A stretch of DNA of 64,000 nucleotides, taken from assembly GCA_003439945.1 (NCBI GenBank), contig QVRM01002098.1, positions 186,001-250,000 on the forward strand, given 5' to 3'. The notes below the pieces were generated by a model. The model saw only the letters and a list, made by a program, of their open reading frames with translations. It made no database searches and had not been told where the DNA came from. A program made the position numbers and the translations under genes. Source of the DNA: Dermanyssus gallinae (taxonomy: Eukaryota; Arthropoda; Arachnida; Mesostigmata; Dermanyssidae). Shown here piece by piece: positions 1-11,549 of the stretch (positions are counted from its first letter, which is position 1; the number at the start of each line of letters is the position of its first letter).

Positions 1-960
1 TGGAAGACCGCTTGTGCAAAACTGTAAAACAGAATCCCCGAAGTCTTCGGGGTGTGTAACACAACTATTGTCACTCGCCTTTGCACCCATGGTTTCGTGA
101 CAAAGCTGAACTTACCTTGGGGGTAATTAAGGGTACCCCTCATGATTTGGGTGGGCGCACCAAAGAGAGCCTCTAGCAAAATAGCTTTTGCCGATGACAC
201 ATTTCACTTATATTTAGGGTTGACTCTCCAGCCCTCGATATAATGCGCTCACCATCCCAAGTGAAAAAGGTAATCAAAATCTTAAATTATTTCGGCCTCG
301 TTGTTAATGCTAGCAAGACTAGCCTCTGTTTCGCTCTCCTCAACTAAAGTTGCAGACGAATCTTGATCTGCTTTCTTCAGAGTTCGGTCTGAGGTTTTTG
401 TCAACTACTAAATGTTTGGGCTTAATCTTACATGAAGGTTTAAGTTGGCGCGCTCATATTGATCATACTACACCCAAATGTTATGCAGTTTTATCGGCCT
501 TGCGTCGTTTGCGTCGTGTGGGAGTTCCGTTGGATGATCTGATATTTATCTACAAAACGCTGTTTGTGCCAGTACTCATATATGGCATTCTCTTGTGTGG
601 AGGTGGTTATAATCACGTTGTGCATCGGGCTCAGGTAATGCAAAACGATGCTCTGAGGGCTATATTTAGGATGAGACGTAGCCAATCTGTTAGAGATATA
701 TATATTGTGTTTATAGGACCATATCCATTGATTCCCTGTATCGTCTTCAAGTAGCTACTTTCGGCTTCAAGATCAGTCGTTGTTTAGTACCTGCGGAGGT
801 TGCTTTCCCTCTAGTCCCTCAGCGACGAAAAACCTCGCGACGGGCCACGACTTTTGTGATACCTCGCTTACAGAACAGAACTAGCATCCAATCTGTTGTA
901 TACAGACTGTCCTTCGTGTAAGAGAGTATTCCACATAACATCCGTCACTCGGAAGTCCCT
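1..960 (+). mobile_element. Decayed non-LTR retrotransposon (LINE), reverse transcriptase 3' part
   Basis: The plus strand carries a reverse-transcriptase active-site motif, IAFADDTFHL, with FADD at 187-198. An open frame at 350-754 reads like the thumb and connection region of LINE reverse transcriptases: LGLILHEGLSWRAHI, then ALRRLRRVGVPLDDLIFIYK and LFVPVLIYG. The FADD motif and the 350-754 frame are in different reading frames, and stops occur between them, so the copy is inactive. The 5' part lies outside the window. The 3' limit near 960 is an estimate, since the sequence beyond it is no longer recognisable. The clade cannot be told by eye. Confidence 0.75.
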
Positions 961-1499
961 GACTTGTTTTACCCGAGACGTCAAAAGATGGCTTTTAAAT
1001 CGGAATACATGACCGAAAAAGAGGATTTGTTAAGGGTGATGGTCTAATTTTCAGTTTTTAGTTGTCATTTCGAGTTATATTGTCTATAAACTTATAGCTC
1101 AGTGTGCTCCTCTGCCTTGTGTGTCAGTATCGCCAATCATATGCTACAGAATTGGTTTTAATATGGAACCTGTGGGACACCGGGCGTAGCTTCGAACTAC
1201 GTCCCGTCGCTTGTCCATGCCGTCCTGTTTTATAGATAGCTCGCGCTTGTACATCAGGAATACGGGGAAATCCCCCCTAGTTTGCTTAGTATCTCATTCT
1301 ATTTCATAGAATTCAACGCATTTTACGTATGGAAAGATACCCAGACATAGACCCATTGTATTCAACCCATTTCAAAGTATCAAAAGGGAGAGGTTTATAT
1401 ATTAATTGGCTTTCGTGGTTTATGTATCTTTACCAGTCTGGCTTCGTTTCATTCTGTTGGGGTTATATCCTATTACCAGCGTCCGGAATATACAAGGAA

Positions 1500-1552
<53 letters not shown>
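961..1552. other. Intergenic stretch, no gene seen
   Basis: I see no gene here. The region may contain the eroded tail of the upstream LINE. It ends in a pure (TA)n tract at 1505-1549. A short frame at 1329-1610 reads through the TA tract as Ile-Tyr repeats and is not a credible gene. Confidence 0.5.
1505..1549. repeat. (TA)n microsatellite
   Basis: About 22 uninterrupted TA units directly abut the 3' end of the SINE-B copy that follows on the minus strand. Confidence 0.95.
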
Positions 1553-1820
1553 TCGCTTGTCATGTATACCTAAATACACAATTACTTCTTTAGTATTAGG
1601 AGCGCTTTGAGCAGCAGCATAAGTGGACATGTTGAGATATCTAGTGTTTCCCCAACAAGTCTTGCGGCAGCTGGTCGCTGAATTTTTTTGCGGTATGGCT
1701 TATCACCTTTTCTCAAAGAGCATCGCTCAAAGTAAATGCAACCAATGACAATCATTGAGTCGGCGACACCCCGATGTATGACCATCATGATTAGCGCGCT
1801 AGCCCTCTAAACTACGCTGC

Positions 1821-1825
<5 letters not shown>
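1553..1825 (-). mobile_element. tRNA-derived SINE, family B, copy 1
   Basis: Read on the minus strand, the element starts GTGGCAGCGTAGTTTAGAG and continues with GCTAGCGCGCTAATCATGA, an A-box-like head. The body contains TTTGAGCGATGCT, then ACTAGATATCTCAACATGT, and ends in GTATTTAGGTATACATGACA. The same order of blocks occurs on the plus strand at 6334-6598 and, more diverged, on the minus strand at 35985-36235. That makes this a dispersed repeat of about 270 bp. The B box is poorly kept in this copy. It lies between (TA)n and a (CA)n-(TA)n tract. Confidence 0.8.
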
Positions 1826-1858
<33 letters not shown>

Positions 1859-2758
1859 AATGTTTTTTTTGTTTAAACCTATTTGCCTCCATCTTATTTT
1901 CTTTTATTTCTATACGCCGGACAAAAGTGTGTTTAGTTACACATTCACATCCGCTCTAGCTTTGTTACGCCCTGGCGATCCACCCTTTCAATGGATGACC
2001 CAAGGGATCACATAACGCTTCCAAGACGGTCGATTGGAAAGTAATAAAGAGCGATTATAGGTCAACACATTGATTTCATCTCCTTGAAGGAAATTTGCAA
2101 TACGAGGTCTGTTCAACTTCTCTCTTTTGCTGTACTCTTTGTATCGCTTTACATATTGTTGCACACCGAAAGCACCAAAACTTTTTTTCTTGCTATACAA
2201 GAAACAAATCGTCAGTAGTTAGTGTGCCGTTGTGTGTTGTATCTGAATCGAACGCTTGATCCGCAGAATTGCAGGAGTGATTCACGGCCACGCAGGCCAT
2301 CCTTTCTCACTACACCGTGCCTTCGATGGCAGCTTAGTAGTCATCCAACATTTTTTATCTAAACACATCGTAGTTATGCTAATACATTTTGTTACTGAAG
2401 TTATTATCCTAAATATTAGCACATTACTAGTATAATAATTATTAGTCAGAGTCAGCCTAGTTTGATTGGCTTGTTCCTTAAGTGCATTTTGTGCGGTTAC
2501 TTTTTGTTGGATTGTGGTTACAGAAGTCGACATTGGAGGCTGTTGCTGCTGCTGGTGGTGGCCGCTGGTGAGCGAGCGGACCCTACACTGCACGCCGGGC
2601 CTGAAGGCCGCGTTAGGACCTCGTTGCATTCGTGTACACCGCCAGCGAATGAGATCATGCGGAGACTGAAGTGGCTTAAGCTTCGCTTCAAACACCGGCC
2701 ACCGCCGCCTCCCTGACTCACCTCGCTTCCTAAACCCTTTGAGTGAACTGGTTAGTTG

Positions 2759-2807
<49 letters not shown>

Positions 2808-3059
2808 TGATTTAATCGCTTGATAAGTGTGTGTACACATCACCTTTTTATATCAGCCTTTATATATATATACACACACCGGCCCATGGAGTCTGGTATA
2901 TTTATAATGAGGAGACGACATCATGGTCCTCACGATCATTAAGAATAGTTGTTTTTGGCAAACGTATGTATACATTCATATGTGCGCATATTTACGTGGC
3001 GACCTGGGAATTTTCTGTTTTACTCTACCTTAAGGGAGAGTGAGTTAAGAATCGAATCC
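1823..3059. other. Intergenic stretch with CA/TA repeats
   Basis: The stretch holds a compound (CA)n-(TA)n tract at about 1823-1857 and a (TA)n tract at about 2765-2804. Overlapping frames on both strands at 2282-2721 are open at the same place because the sequence is GC-rich there. None has a recognisable domain, so I call no gene. Confidence 0.5.
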
Positions 3060-5310
3060 ATTGGCAGATAGCATCATCTTTATTGACGGCTGGGTGGAAC
3101 ATTCAAGTCGAAGAGTAATTCGAGTTGAAAGAGAGAAAGGTCCTGGCCGATAACCAGCACGGGTTCAGGAAAAATATTCAGTAGATGTCGCCATCCGCAC
3201 CGTCCTGTGTCTGACCGAGGTCCAGCGAAATAAGCGAAATCGCTTCCATAAAAGCCAAACTGCATCGCTATCTTTCTGGACGTCAAAAACGCGTTCTACA
3301 AAGTTTATGGCACTCGATGAACCGAGGACGCGCTGTCAGCAGAACCTCTTTTTAATTAATCTTGGCCTCGTATCTCTTAGCCAGCAGACAGCCTACGGAG
3401 TGAGGAGTACAAAGTCCGAGCTGGTATACCGCGGTGCTCGATGCTTGGACCAACCCTGCGATAGAGAACCTTCAAAGGGATGCCCCGATTGATGCATAGT
3501 CGCCGTCGGCCCTGCCTATCTCCCCTACACGGACGACCTCGCCGTGGTAATCTAGAGTCAGTAGCTAACGAAAGTCAGCCCGAATCCAAGTTTGGCTTCG
3601 ACCTAAAGGCCTAAACCTTGTGTCTCAGAACAAAAAGACGGTGGAGCCAGCCGTCAGCGTATGGAGGGCCGTCACCTAGCCAATACCTGCCGCCCTCTTC
3701 TCTCCCTTCCTCTTACCGGTCACTCGACAACGCCAAGATGATGCGCAGGATCCCGAAGAAAGCGAGAATCCCTTTGCGCGGACTCTTCCATCGTCTGCTC
3801 ATAGATGTCGTGAAAAATAATGACGAAACGAGCTGGAATGCGCTGCTCGCCCCTAAGACCCTAGCGTGATCAGGGGTATGGTGGCCCTTTTCGAAGGTGC
3901 CGCTATCACTCGCGTGGAAGCCGAGTGAGATGGTGGCAAAGCACTCTTCTGCTTCTGAAGGGGATGTGGTGCCATCTATGTACCACCGTGTTTTCTATTG
4001 CCGCTTGCCAGCGGTTGGGTCGTGCTCGAGCGACGATTGCGCTTCTCCATCTGATGCGGTGGAAGTCTCAACGGCGCCACGCCTGGCCATCTAATGTGCC
4101 TTCTATCTGTAAACGAAGATCACAACGATGCGCTGAAAACTCGCCAAGGTATGCGACATCATACGTAATAGGGAAGTTCCGGAGGCTGTGAGAAGTGTCA
4201 TAAATGGCGGGTGGCTCATCGCCCTGAAAATAACATCGACTCATAGCCGTTGACTGTACTCTGCGTAGACTAGCCACAAAGACCTTGCTTCCTTAGGTTA
4301 GTATTAAAAACTGATCACTGCGGAAACAATTGTTCATACAGATCGCACCTTTCTCGAAATCAACGAGAAATGTTGCCTGTCGTCTAAGATTAGGTTTCAT
4401 CTAAACAAACGAGAGAACCTCTGCTGGCACGCAGTTGGAAGTGCAAAAGGTCCTTTATGTAGTACGAGCCTCGCTTTCCTTCTACCGTCAGAAACTTTGG
4501 ACCTCGACGACCATGCGAGGAGAGCCGTGGAAAACATCTTTTGAGCTGACACTCGCGTAAGACATGAACGCAACCGAGCCTACCGGTCCGGCTGGGCGAA
4601 ATGGGCATTTGCGCGACCACGTACATTGTCTTGCCCGATTTTCTTGCTTTCATACAGAGCTGCGTCTCCGCAGTGGCCGATACCGTCGGTGGACTCATCA
4701 GCCACTAACAAGACGCCGGTCGGATCGGGAACACGCGTCAGTCTGGTCGTCCTTCTGAGAAACAGGTCACTAGGCAGAAGGGATGAAACCAAATCGCCAC
4801 TCAGGCTACCCACTTAACTCTCCAGTTGGCCTGCGAGTTAGGTGTAGACGATATTAGACAGAAAGACGTCTCGTCCGACACTGCCGGAGCGTGGTTCGAC
4901 GTGTTTCCATTCGAGCCACCAGCAGGGACTAGGGGCCATAATCCGCCGCTAGCGTAAGATATCACTGTGTCCGACACGGCACACATTCTCGGCTATCGTG
5001 CACTAGTCAGCGCGGGCGTCGGCCACATCGCGCACACAAATGGCGCCCATACACGCATCTTCTTGAGGACCACGTTGTAATGGCTTCGGTCTCGAGTTAT
5101 CTGGCTTTTGGGGCAAGGATGCACTCAAGCAGATAAAACAGCTTGGGAAAAGCTCTTTCTCTTTCTCCGCCACAGCGGAGCCAAGCTCGGCCACGTTCCT
5201 CCAACAGGGGGTGTCATTGGAACTATACAGAGGCAACGCCAATATTATGTTGACTGGTCACCGACACTCAATATCATATTGGCAACGAAAATTATTATTA
5301 TTATTAGTTG
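3060..5310 (+). mobile_element. Decayed LINE with reverse transcriptase motifs and (ATT)n tail
   Basis: Three reverse-transcriptase landmarks appear in order on the plus strand. LADNQHGFRKNIQ is near 3142, the (S)QHGFR block of LINE polymerases. FLDVKNAFYKVYGTR is at about 3272, the block holding the first catalytic aspartate. LPYTDDLAVV has YTDD at 3526-3537, a variant of Y-A-D-D. Stops and frame changes separate them. Downstream, 4800-5290 keeps long readable stretches such as THLTLQLACELGVDDIRQ. The element ends in a short ATT run at about 5290-5306, typical of LINE 3' tails. The 5' end near 3060 is approximate. Confidence 0.75.
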
Positions 5311-6276
5311 AGTGGTCAGCGACACTCGAGCAATAATAATATAAGCAATATTGTAGATGTTATATAATTAATATATATGTAATTGTGATACATGCACATA
5401 ATGATAATAAACCCTTGTTTAAAAATATATATATATATTATTATTATTAATGGTCACACAGACTCTGCAAAACTGAAGGGAGTGGCTTTCTACCGTCCTA
5501 CGGAGAGAAGAAAAGAGACACTTAGACCGTGGAAATTGATAATACAGATATAATAAAGTATTTAACTTCGAGAATGGCAGTGCCAATGCAAAATCGTTCA
5601 CTTGGTTTAATAGGTTGTCCTTGAGAGAGCTTCTCACGGAGTGTCATGTTATTGGCACAGTAAACAGCACTTACGGTGGGCTTAGTCACATTGTAGAGAG
5701 GAACGCCTACGGATGGCTAGTCAATGGCTACAAGCAATCCCATTATCTCTCTGCCAAATTCTCCTGGATAAAAAAGCTTTCCTGTGTGCGACGGTCAGCG
5801 GATACAAGGCAGCCCCACTGAAGCTCACAGCCATTCATGTGGAAACGAAGCGGATGTCTGGAAAGCTCAACGGTTTCGTGTCCCAGAAGCAAGAAGTGGA
5901 GGGTAGACACACATAGATCAATATTAATACGCCACGCTCACAAATACCAGGGCGGCAGCCGGTGCAGTAGGCAACTTCAAAAGCCAAGGCGCTGGGGAAT
6001 CGTGAACACCTAAAACCTATAGAAGATTACCTATTGTCCTTGTCGTCTTGAAAACGCTGTGCGGTTGAGGGCCCTCTTTTTGGAATTTTCTGCAAGCAAG
6101 CAGCTTAAGCCAAAGAGCAACGAAAGTAGTAGAACCTTTTACAGCGTTTTTTGCAGGCAGTATAAAGGGGAAACGCTGCCTATATCTCGGTTGCCACGAG
6201 AGACAGGTAGAACGACGAGTCGGAATATACCACATAACACTGCAACACGTAAGCTCTACACGTTCGCTAGCATGCA

Positions 6277-6280
<4 letters not shown>
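5311..6280. other. Intergenic stretch, nothing recognised
   Basis: Frames of 60-70 residues at 5615-5821 and 5713-5916 overlap in different registers and match nothing I know. ATT and TA short repeats occur at 5290-5450. Confidence 0.45.

Positions 6281-6333
<53 letters not shown>
6281..6333. repeat. (TA)n microsatellite
   Basis: A pure TA tract of about 26 units directly precedes the head of a SINE-B copy. The same adjacency is seen at 1505-1553. Confidence 0.95.
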
Positions 6334-6336
<3 letters not shown>

Positions 6337-6598
6337 GTCTAGGGGGGCTAGTGCGCTAGTAATTGTTGTCATTTGCCGAGGTGTAGTCGGTTTAATCCCT
6401 GCTGTTAGTCCTATTTTCTTGGAGCGATGCTTATTCAGACTAGACGATTGAATCGTTCAGGGTCAGCGGCCATGCTGCCACACGGATTGTTGGGAAAACC
6501 CTAGATATCTTAATATGTTCACTTATGCTGCCCCTCTAAGCGTTCCTGATATAAAAAGGCTGATATGTGTATTTAGGTATACATGCCAAGGGAATAAA
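6334..6598 (+). mobile_element. tRNA-derived SINE, family B, copy 2
   Basis: This is the best-preserved head of the family. It starts GTGGTCTAGGGGGGCTAGTG (A-box region), followed by GGTTTAATCCCTGC, a B-box-like site. The body has TTGGAGCGATGCTTATTC, then GCTGCCACACGGATTGTTGG, CCCTAGATATCTTAATATGT and GTATTTAGGTATACATGCCA. These blocks correspond one by one to the reverse complement of 1553-1825. The tail is A-rich (GGGAATAAAAAATGC). Confidence 0.85.
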
Positions 6599-6625
6599 AA
6601 ATGCATCCACGCATTAAAAAAACAT

Positions 6626-6680
<55 letters not shown>

Positions 6681-6683
6681 ATT

Positions 6684-6758
<75 letters not shown>
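6626..6758. repeat. Compound (TA)n tract
   Basis: About 130 bp of TA dinucleotides are interrupted by single CA or CT steps. It generates spurious Ile-Tyr frames on both strands. Confidence 0.95.
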
Positions 6759-6761
<3 letters not shown>

Positions 6762-7018
6762 GTTACGTCATTTTACAGTGCTGCAACATGCGAATTTAGC
6801 ACTACAGGCGTTTTACATAAATGGGCCAGAGCCATTTGTTGAAATATTGATTCTAATATTGTTCGACGCTTGTTAACATCTACCGGCCCTGTCAAGCTGC
6901 TGCTCGCAGGTAACAGCGACCGGACAACGAGGACAGGACGATTCCATTTGTAGCTGCTGACTATGTATGTGTCGTGTTTTGTAATCGTTGTTCTGATTCT
7001 CATCGGTCACTGTCGGTG

Positions 7019-7045
7019 TTGATTGATTGATTGATTGATTGATCG
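7019..7045. repeat. (GATT)n tetranucleotide repeat
   Basis: About six GATT units lie in a row, ending in GATCGATT. Confidence 0.85.
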
Positions 7046-7474
7046 ATTTGTTTTGTTGCCGTCAGACGGTTAGAGGAATCTTATCGTGGAAGACGATATC
7101 GTGGGAGAGGACGGAGGGTGCAGTGTGGCGGTGAGTGGCCAGGTCTCAAGTCTTCACCTTCGACCGGCGGACGAACGGACGGCCGACAGAGAGAATATCC
7201 CAACGCCGAGCAGAACATACATCGGCGACGGTGGGGGGAGCGCGCCGACACCAGCATTTATCAATGCTCGCCTCGCATACAAACAACCACCAGCGCAGAA
7301 CGGCGGAACGGCCAACACAGAGGCGCCAGAAACAAACAAACAGACAGTTCGAGAACCTCGAGAGACACAAGGAGACAAGAAGAGAGAGAGAGAGTGCGCG
7401 CGAGCGAGAGAGAAAGAAAGAAAGACAGCCAAGGTATGAATGATTCCACGTTGATGTAACAGTACAGTAATCAA

Positions 7475-7692
7475 ATAAACAACGGGGATAAGCAGCATCA
7501 AGAGTGAGGAAAACTTTGGAAACAACTTGCAAGCCGACAAGTACGGAGCCGGAAAACCGTTGGAGCAATGAGATCGTCGATATTAATTTCCCCCATACGT
7601 AATACGTGAGAACGTTTACTCGTAGAGGAGGGGCAAGTGGAGGTATAGATGGATCATCATTGGCCGTATATATATGTATGTATATGTATATA

Positions 7693-7770
<78 letters not shown>

Positions 7771-7842
7771 GATATATATATACGGCTTGCAAGTTGTTTC
7801 TAAAGTTTTCCTCACCACCTATGCTGCTTCTTCCCGTTGTTT
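7475..7842. repeat. Inverted repeat enclosing a TA tract
   Basis: The left arm at 7475-7535 and the right arm at 7783-7842 are reverse complements over about 60 bases with roughly seven mismatches. For example, AACAACTTGCAAGCCG on the left mirrors CGGCTTGCAAGTTGTTTC on the right. Compound (TA)n tracts (about 7669-7782) sit directly inside the right arm. There is no coding frame of note within. It could be a foldback or MITE-type insertion. The outer flanks do not show a clear target duplication. Confidence 0.75.
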
Positions 7843-7845
7843 GTC

Positions 7846-9888
7846 TGGTTCGTACTATATATATATATATATATATCTATTTAATCAAATTGATTCCGAT
7901 CATCCGATGCTTTTATATATATATATATATATCTGTGTGTGTCTTTGTCGGTTTACAGTCGGCGGTCACGAGAAGGAGGTCACCGCGAACTACACGCCGC
8001 TTCTGGTTTTCTTGCTTTGGTGTATCGCTGCTTTCCGACATATAAACAAAACGCTCTTCGGCTATATGTGACCGGCCAGCTTTTAATGCTTACATATGTA
8101 TATATATACACACACAAATACATTTATACATAAATACATACGTGTATCGCTATAGAAGACATCAGGGTCGTCAAGCGGGGATTGGCACAGGCTGCAGTTA
8201 ACAAGCCGGGGAGTTTCGATACTAGTCGTCAAGAGAGACGAAGTAGAGTTTAGAAGTCAGTAAAGAGACAGACCACCTAGGAGGCCACCCTATCACCCTT
8301 ACCGATCAGTCAGTAAGGGTCCCCGCGTTTTGGGGTTGTACGAGTAGAATCAATAATCGTGCAAAACGCCGGAAGAAACGCACGGAAATTATTACACTGG
8401 AATGGTAGTCAGTGGCTACGGATGAGGTCATCATAACGTCGTTAAGAAGGACAAGGACAACTGTACACCAACACTGACGAAGGCCACGAAGACTACGAAG
8501 GTAACAAGATTATCGACGTAATTCACGTCAACCACCGTAACGGGCCAAGAAACGCGACAACAAGAAATACGACAGAAACAACAACTACGGCCCGAGAAGA
8601 TATTCCAACCGTTCGTTTTTCTTCCGGCGTAACCCTAAGCAAGTCGAGTGATCCTCGTCCCCGTGTCACGCATCGCTCCCAGTTTCGCTTCGAGAGCGAA
8701 CGAACAAAAACTAAAGGAACAAGGCAAAGAACAAGAACAAAACGAAGAAGAAGACGTCGTGTGGAGAGAAACACCAAGGAGCCAGGAGAAAAGCGAGACG
8801 ATCAAGCTCGCCTATCAGCTCCCAGTCTGTCGTCAGCCTGATTCTGTCCTTAGGTTGCTAGTCTGAGCCATAACCAGGGCATAGCAAACTAGCAAACTCC
8901 TGACACACAGCTTTCCGCTGATACATCAGGCTCTGGAGCGCCGTAACAAGACTCGTCTACCCACCCATCCATCCAGCTAGCCAACTACCCGTTCAGCCAT
9001 CGCACACTGTCGTCGACTGACAGGTAGCGTTCGTCACAACACCGATATACAGCCGCCGGTGGTGTTTTCCGCGTCGTCGCCGCTGCTGCTACTGCTGCCA
9101 TCGTCGCTGTGACGGTGCTGGCTGACGCCCCTTGATCTCTAGGGGCGGCGCGCCTCTTCCACTTCTGGCCATCCCGGAAGCGACGGCAGGGGGGCATATT
9201 CCACATCAGCTGCGGAATCAGCAGCAGCAGCAACAACAACAACAGCAGAAGCAGAAGCACAAATAGAAAGAGCAGCAAAAGCAGGAGGTAGTGGTGGTGC
9301 ACGTCGTCATCGTCGTCGTCGTTTAAGGCGTTGTACAGAAGTCGCTTCTGTCACTGCTGTTGTTGCGATTGCGGTTGTCGCATCGCTGGTGGTGGTGCTG
9401 TTGTTGTCGTCGTCGCCACAGCAGCAGCAACAACAACAACAAAAAGAGGAGCAGGAGCACGAAAAAGAAGAAGAAAAGAGGCGTAGGTAGTGGAACAAGA
9501 AAAGGGCCATAGGTCGGGGTACCGCCATCCATCAAGTAGAAGTCGGAGGCGTTCTACGGTAGGAGTTCTGTAGGGAAGGGGATTCGACTTGAGGGTGGCG
9601 TATCGCCTACCTCCCCTACCTATTGTTGTTGTTCCTCTTCTCAAGGGGGCGGGTCAGCGGGTCAGTCCTTGAGGTCTGCCCTGGCCGCCGCTGCTGTACC
9701 GGCTAACGGGCAGGGTGTAGACCCTGCGCAAGACACAGTGCGGACTTCTACTACGGACACAACAAGTAGCTTTTGCTGCTTCGCGGGGCCACGACGACAA
9801 CGACGACGACGACGACCATTGCAGCGGCAGTGGGGGCGGCGGCGGTGACGACGGTAACGACGCCGACGCCCACGATAACGGGGGCGCG
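7846..9888 (+). promoter_or_regulatory. Shab: GC/CAG-rich region upstream of the Shab start, probable 5' UTR or promoter
   Basis: The 2 kb before the proposed start codon lacks conserved protein sequence. From about 8900 it becomes rich in CAG, CAA, CGT and GAC repeats. The reading frame of exon 1 stays open upstream to 9721, preceded by TAG at 9718-9720, but contains no ATG before 9889. In-frame translation there would be Asp/Gly-rich. This is the expected place for a 5' untranslated exon and promoter, but I see no defined core-promoter element. The (TA)n tracts at 7860-7930 and the CAG-type repeats explain most of the open frames here. Confidence 0.4.
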
Positions 9889-10197
9889 ATGTCGACGCTG
9901 CCTGGAGGCGCCACCTTGGGCGGCTCGGGACCGGGCCCGGGGCCTGTTGGCATCATGCCTCCAGCCCCGGTCATTAGCCAGTCTCCGGCCGTCATCCACC
10001 CGGTGCGCAGTCTTGTGCCAGTTGGCGGGGGCCTCTCTGGGGGCCTAGGCGGCACGGGCGTGACGCCTCCTCTAGCCGCGGCGCACCGAAGCTTCTCCAG
10101 ATCGCTGACGGCTCTACCGCCCGAGCCGTTCATGATTATGCGATCAAAGGCTCTGAACAAACGGGTAGTGATCAACGTCGGCGGCGTCCGACACGAG
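9889..10197 (+). CDS. Shab: Shab (Kv2) potassium channel, exon 1: N-terminus and start of T1
   Basis: This exon encodes residues 1-103. The first about 75 residues are a Gly/Pro/Ala-rich extension beginning [12 protein letters not shown], of the kind seen in insect Shab proteins. It is followed by [20 protein letters not shown] and the opening strand of the T1 domain, [14 protein letters not shown]. The ATG at 9889 is the first in-frame ATG after a stop at 9718, and has G at position -3. The exon ends with a complete codon at a good donor (GAG|GTACGT). In the mature channel the T1 domain directs subfamily-specific tetramer assembly on the cytoplasmic side. An upstream coding exon cannot be excluded, because the frame is open to 9721. 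Confidence 0.9.
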
Positions 10198-10390
10198 GTA
10201 CGTTCATACGTTCGACATGCATGCATGCAGACAGACAGACAGACAGCAATTGTCGCTGGTGGGTCAACCCCCGCTCTGGCTGTTTCGCTGAAATGACTAA
10301 TTCACTACACGACTTTCATCCATCTTGTACAGAAGAGAACTCTGCATGCTTATATATATATGTCTTATGATTTGCAGAGGTGGGCTAACG

Positions 10391-10394
<4 letters not shown>

Positions 10395-10424
<30 letters not shown>
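10395..10424. repeat. (TA)n microsatellite in intron 1
   Basis: A short pure TA tract lies just before the mariner relic. Mariner elements insert at TA. Confidence 0.9.
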
Positions 10425-10430
<6 letters not shown>

Positions 10431-10433
10431 GTA

Positions 10434-11260
10434 TACAAGGGCGGATTCAAAAGTTCTGATACGTATTTATAAGAATAGATATGTTTTAATCTTTCAAAGT
10501 GTTTTTGTTTCCTTTTAAAAAGCTCCTGCCCGCTTCACGGCACTTCGAAACGTTTTTTAAACGCGTCGTTCGGAATCGAGTTGAGTTGTTCCTGCGACCG
10601 TTTATCCTCTCAATAGTCTTGAAACGATGCTTGTCCCTTCGAATGTGTATGCGTGGGAAGAGGAAACGGTCGCACGGAGCCAGGTCTGGCGAAGAGGGAG
10701 GTTGCATAAATATGTGTATGCCGATTCGTGGTCGTGATGGAGTAGTTAAGATGTGTTTGCCAAGAGTTCAGGCCTCATGCGTCGGACCTTCTGGCACAAT
10801 CTCTATAAAATGTTGCGGTAGAATTCCTTATTGACCGTAGAACCATGTTTCAAAAATTTGTGGAAGGTGATTCCCTTATAGTCGAAAAACAGTCAAAACA
10901 ACCTTGGTGTTTTGGCCTGGAATCTGATTTATCTGAATTGCTTCGATTAACTGTCCCCTTAATAACACCACTAAAAGGATTGGGTTTTTGTCTGAATGTC
11001 GTAACCATATACCCATGACTCCTCCCCTGTAATCACTCTCTCAAGCAATCCAGGCATTTTCCGATTAGCGTTCATTTTCTGTAAAGTTAAAATATCGCCC
11101 TGATAGCAATTCGGCGATTGTTAAAGAGGGTCATCCTTGGCCTTTTCACGTCTGTCGCGAAATCGACGACACCACGTATATGCAGTGTTTCGGGATACTG
11201 CTTTGTCAACATATGTAGCTCGAAACATTTCCACCAATTTAGAACATATGATCTAGTTGT
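10434..11260 (-). mobile_element. Dead mariner-family DNA transposon in intron 1
   Basis: On the minus strand the remnants of a mariner transposase can be followed through several frames. The order is a DNA-binding region with AYTWCRRFRDRREKAK (near 11160), the catalytic block VITGEESWVYGYD (near 11000-11037), KGITFHKFLKHGSTVNKEFY (near 10830-10870), then PPSSPDLAPCDRFLFPRI (about 10650-10705). Family members normally have T-G-D-E at the first catalytic block. Here it reads T-G-E-E, so the first metal-binding aspartate is lost, and there are many stops. The low-coordinate end starts ACAAGGGCGGATTCAAAAG next to TA, likely the terminal inverted repeat. The matching end near 11260 is eroded. Confidence 0.85.
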
Positions 11261-11391
11261 TTAGCAAAAGAGCTTGATATTATAGTGGTATCATTGTGGT
11301 AGTTAGAGTCCAAACCGGAGAGGTCCATCATCAAGGCTAGCTATCTCACTGAAACTTTGTTTATAGTTGTTCCGTAAGGTTAATGCCTGTG

Positions 11392-11549
11392 TACAGTTTT
11401 CTCATGTCACGGATGATTTTTAATCCACTCCGTCATTTACCCTGTCTAAGTTAGGAACCATGAAAACCAATTTTAAGAGTGGCCGGTCTGGGTCTCGAAC
11501 CCAGGCCCCCCGAATGCAAGGCAACGGCTTTCCCACTAAGCTATCTTTC
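11392..11549 (-). mobile_element. tRNA-derived SINE, family A, copy 1
   Basis: On the minus strand: GATAGCTTAGTGGGAAAGCC (A-box region), CTTGCATTCGGG (an anticodon arm resembling Ala-UGC tRNA), then CCTGGGTTCGAGACCCAG (intact B box). The tRNA-unrelated body has CCACTCTTAAAATTGG, TTTTCATGGTT, GGTAAATGACGGAGTGG and CGTGACATGAG. The same head and body occur on the plus strand at 62250-62410, so this is a repeat family and not a single tRNA gene. It cannot fold a full acceptor stem. Confidence 0.88.

Noticed and set aside
6515..6876. Ile-Tyr repeat proteins on both strands, here and at about 20 other places
   Set aside because: These are translations of (TA)n microsatellites.
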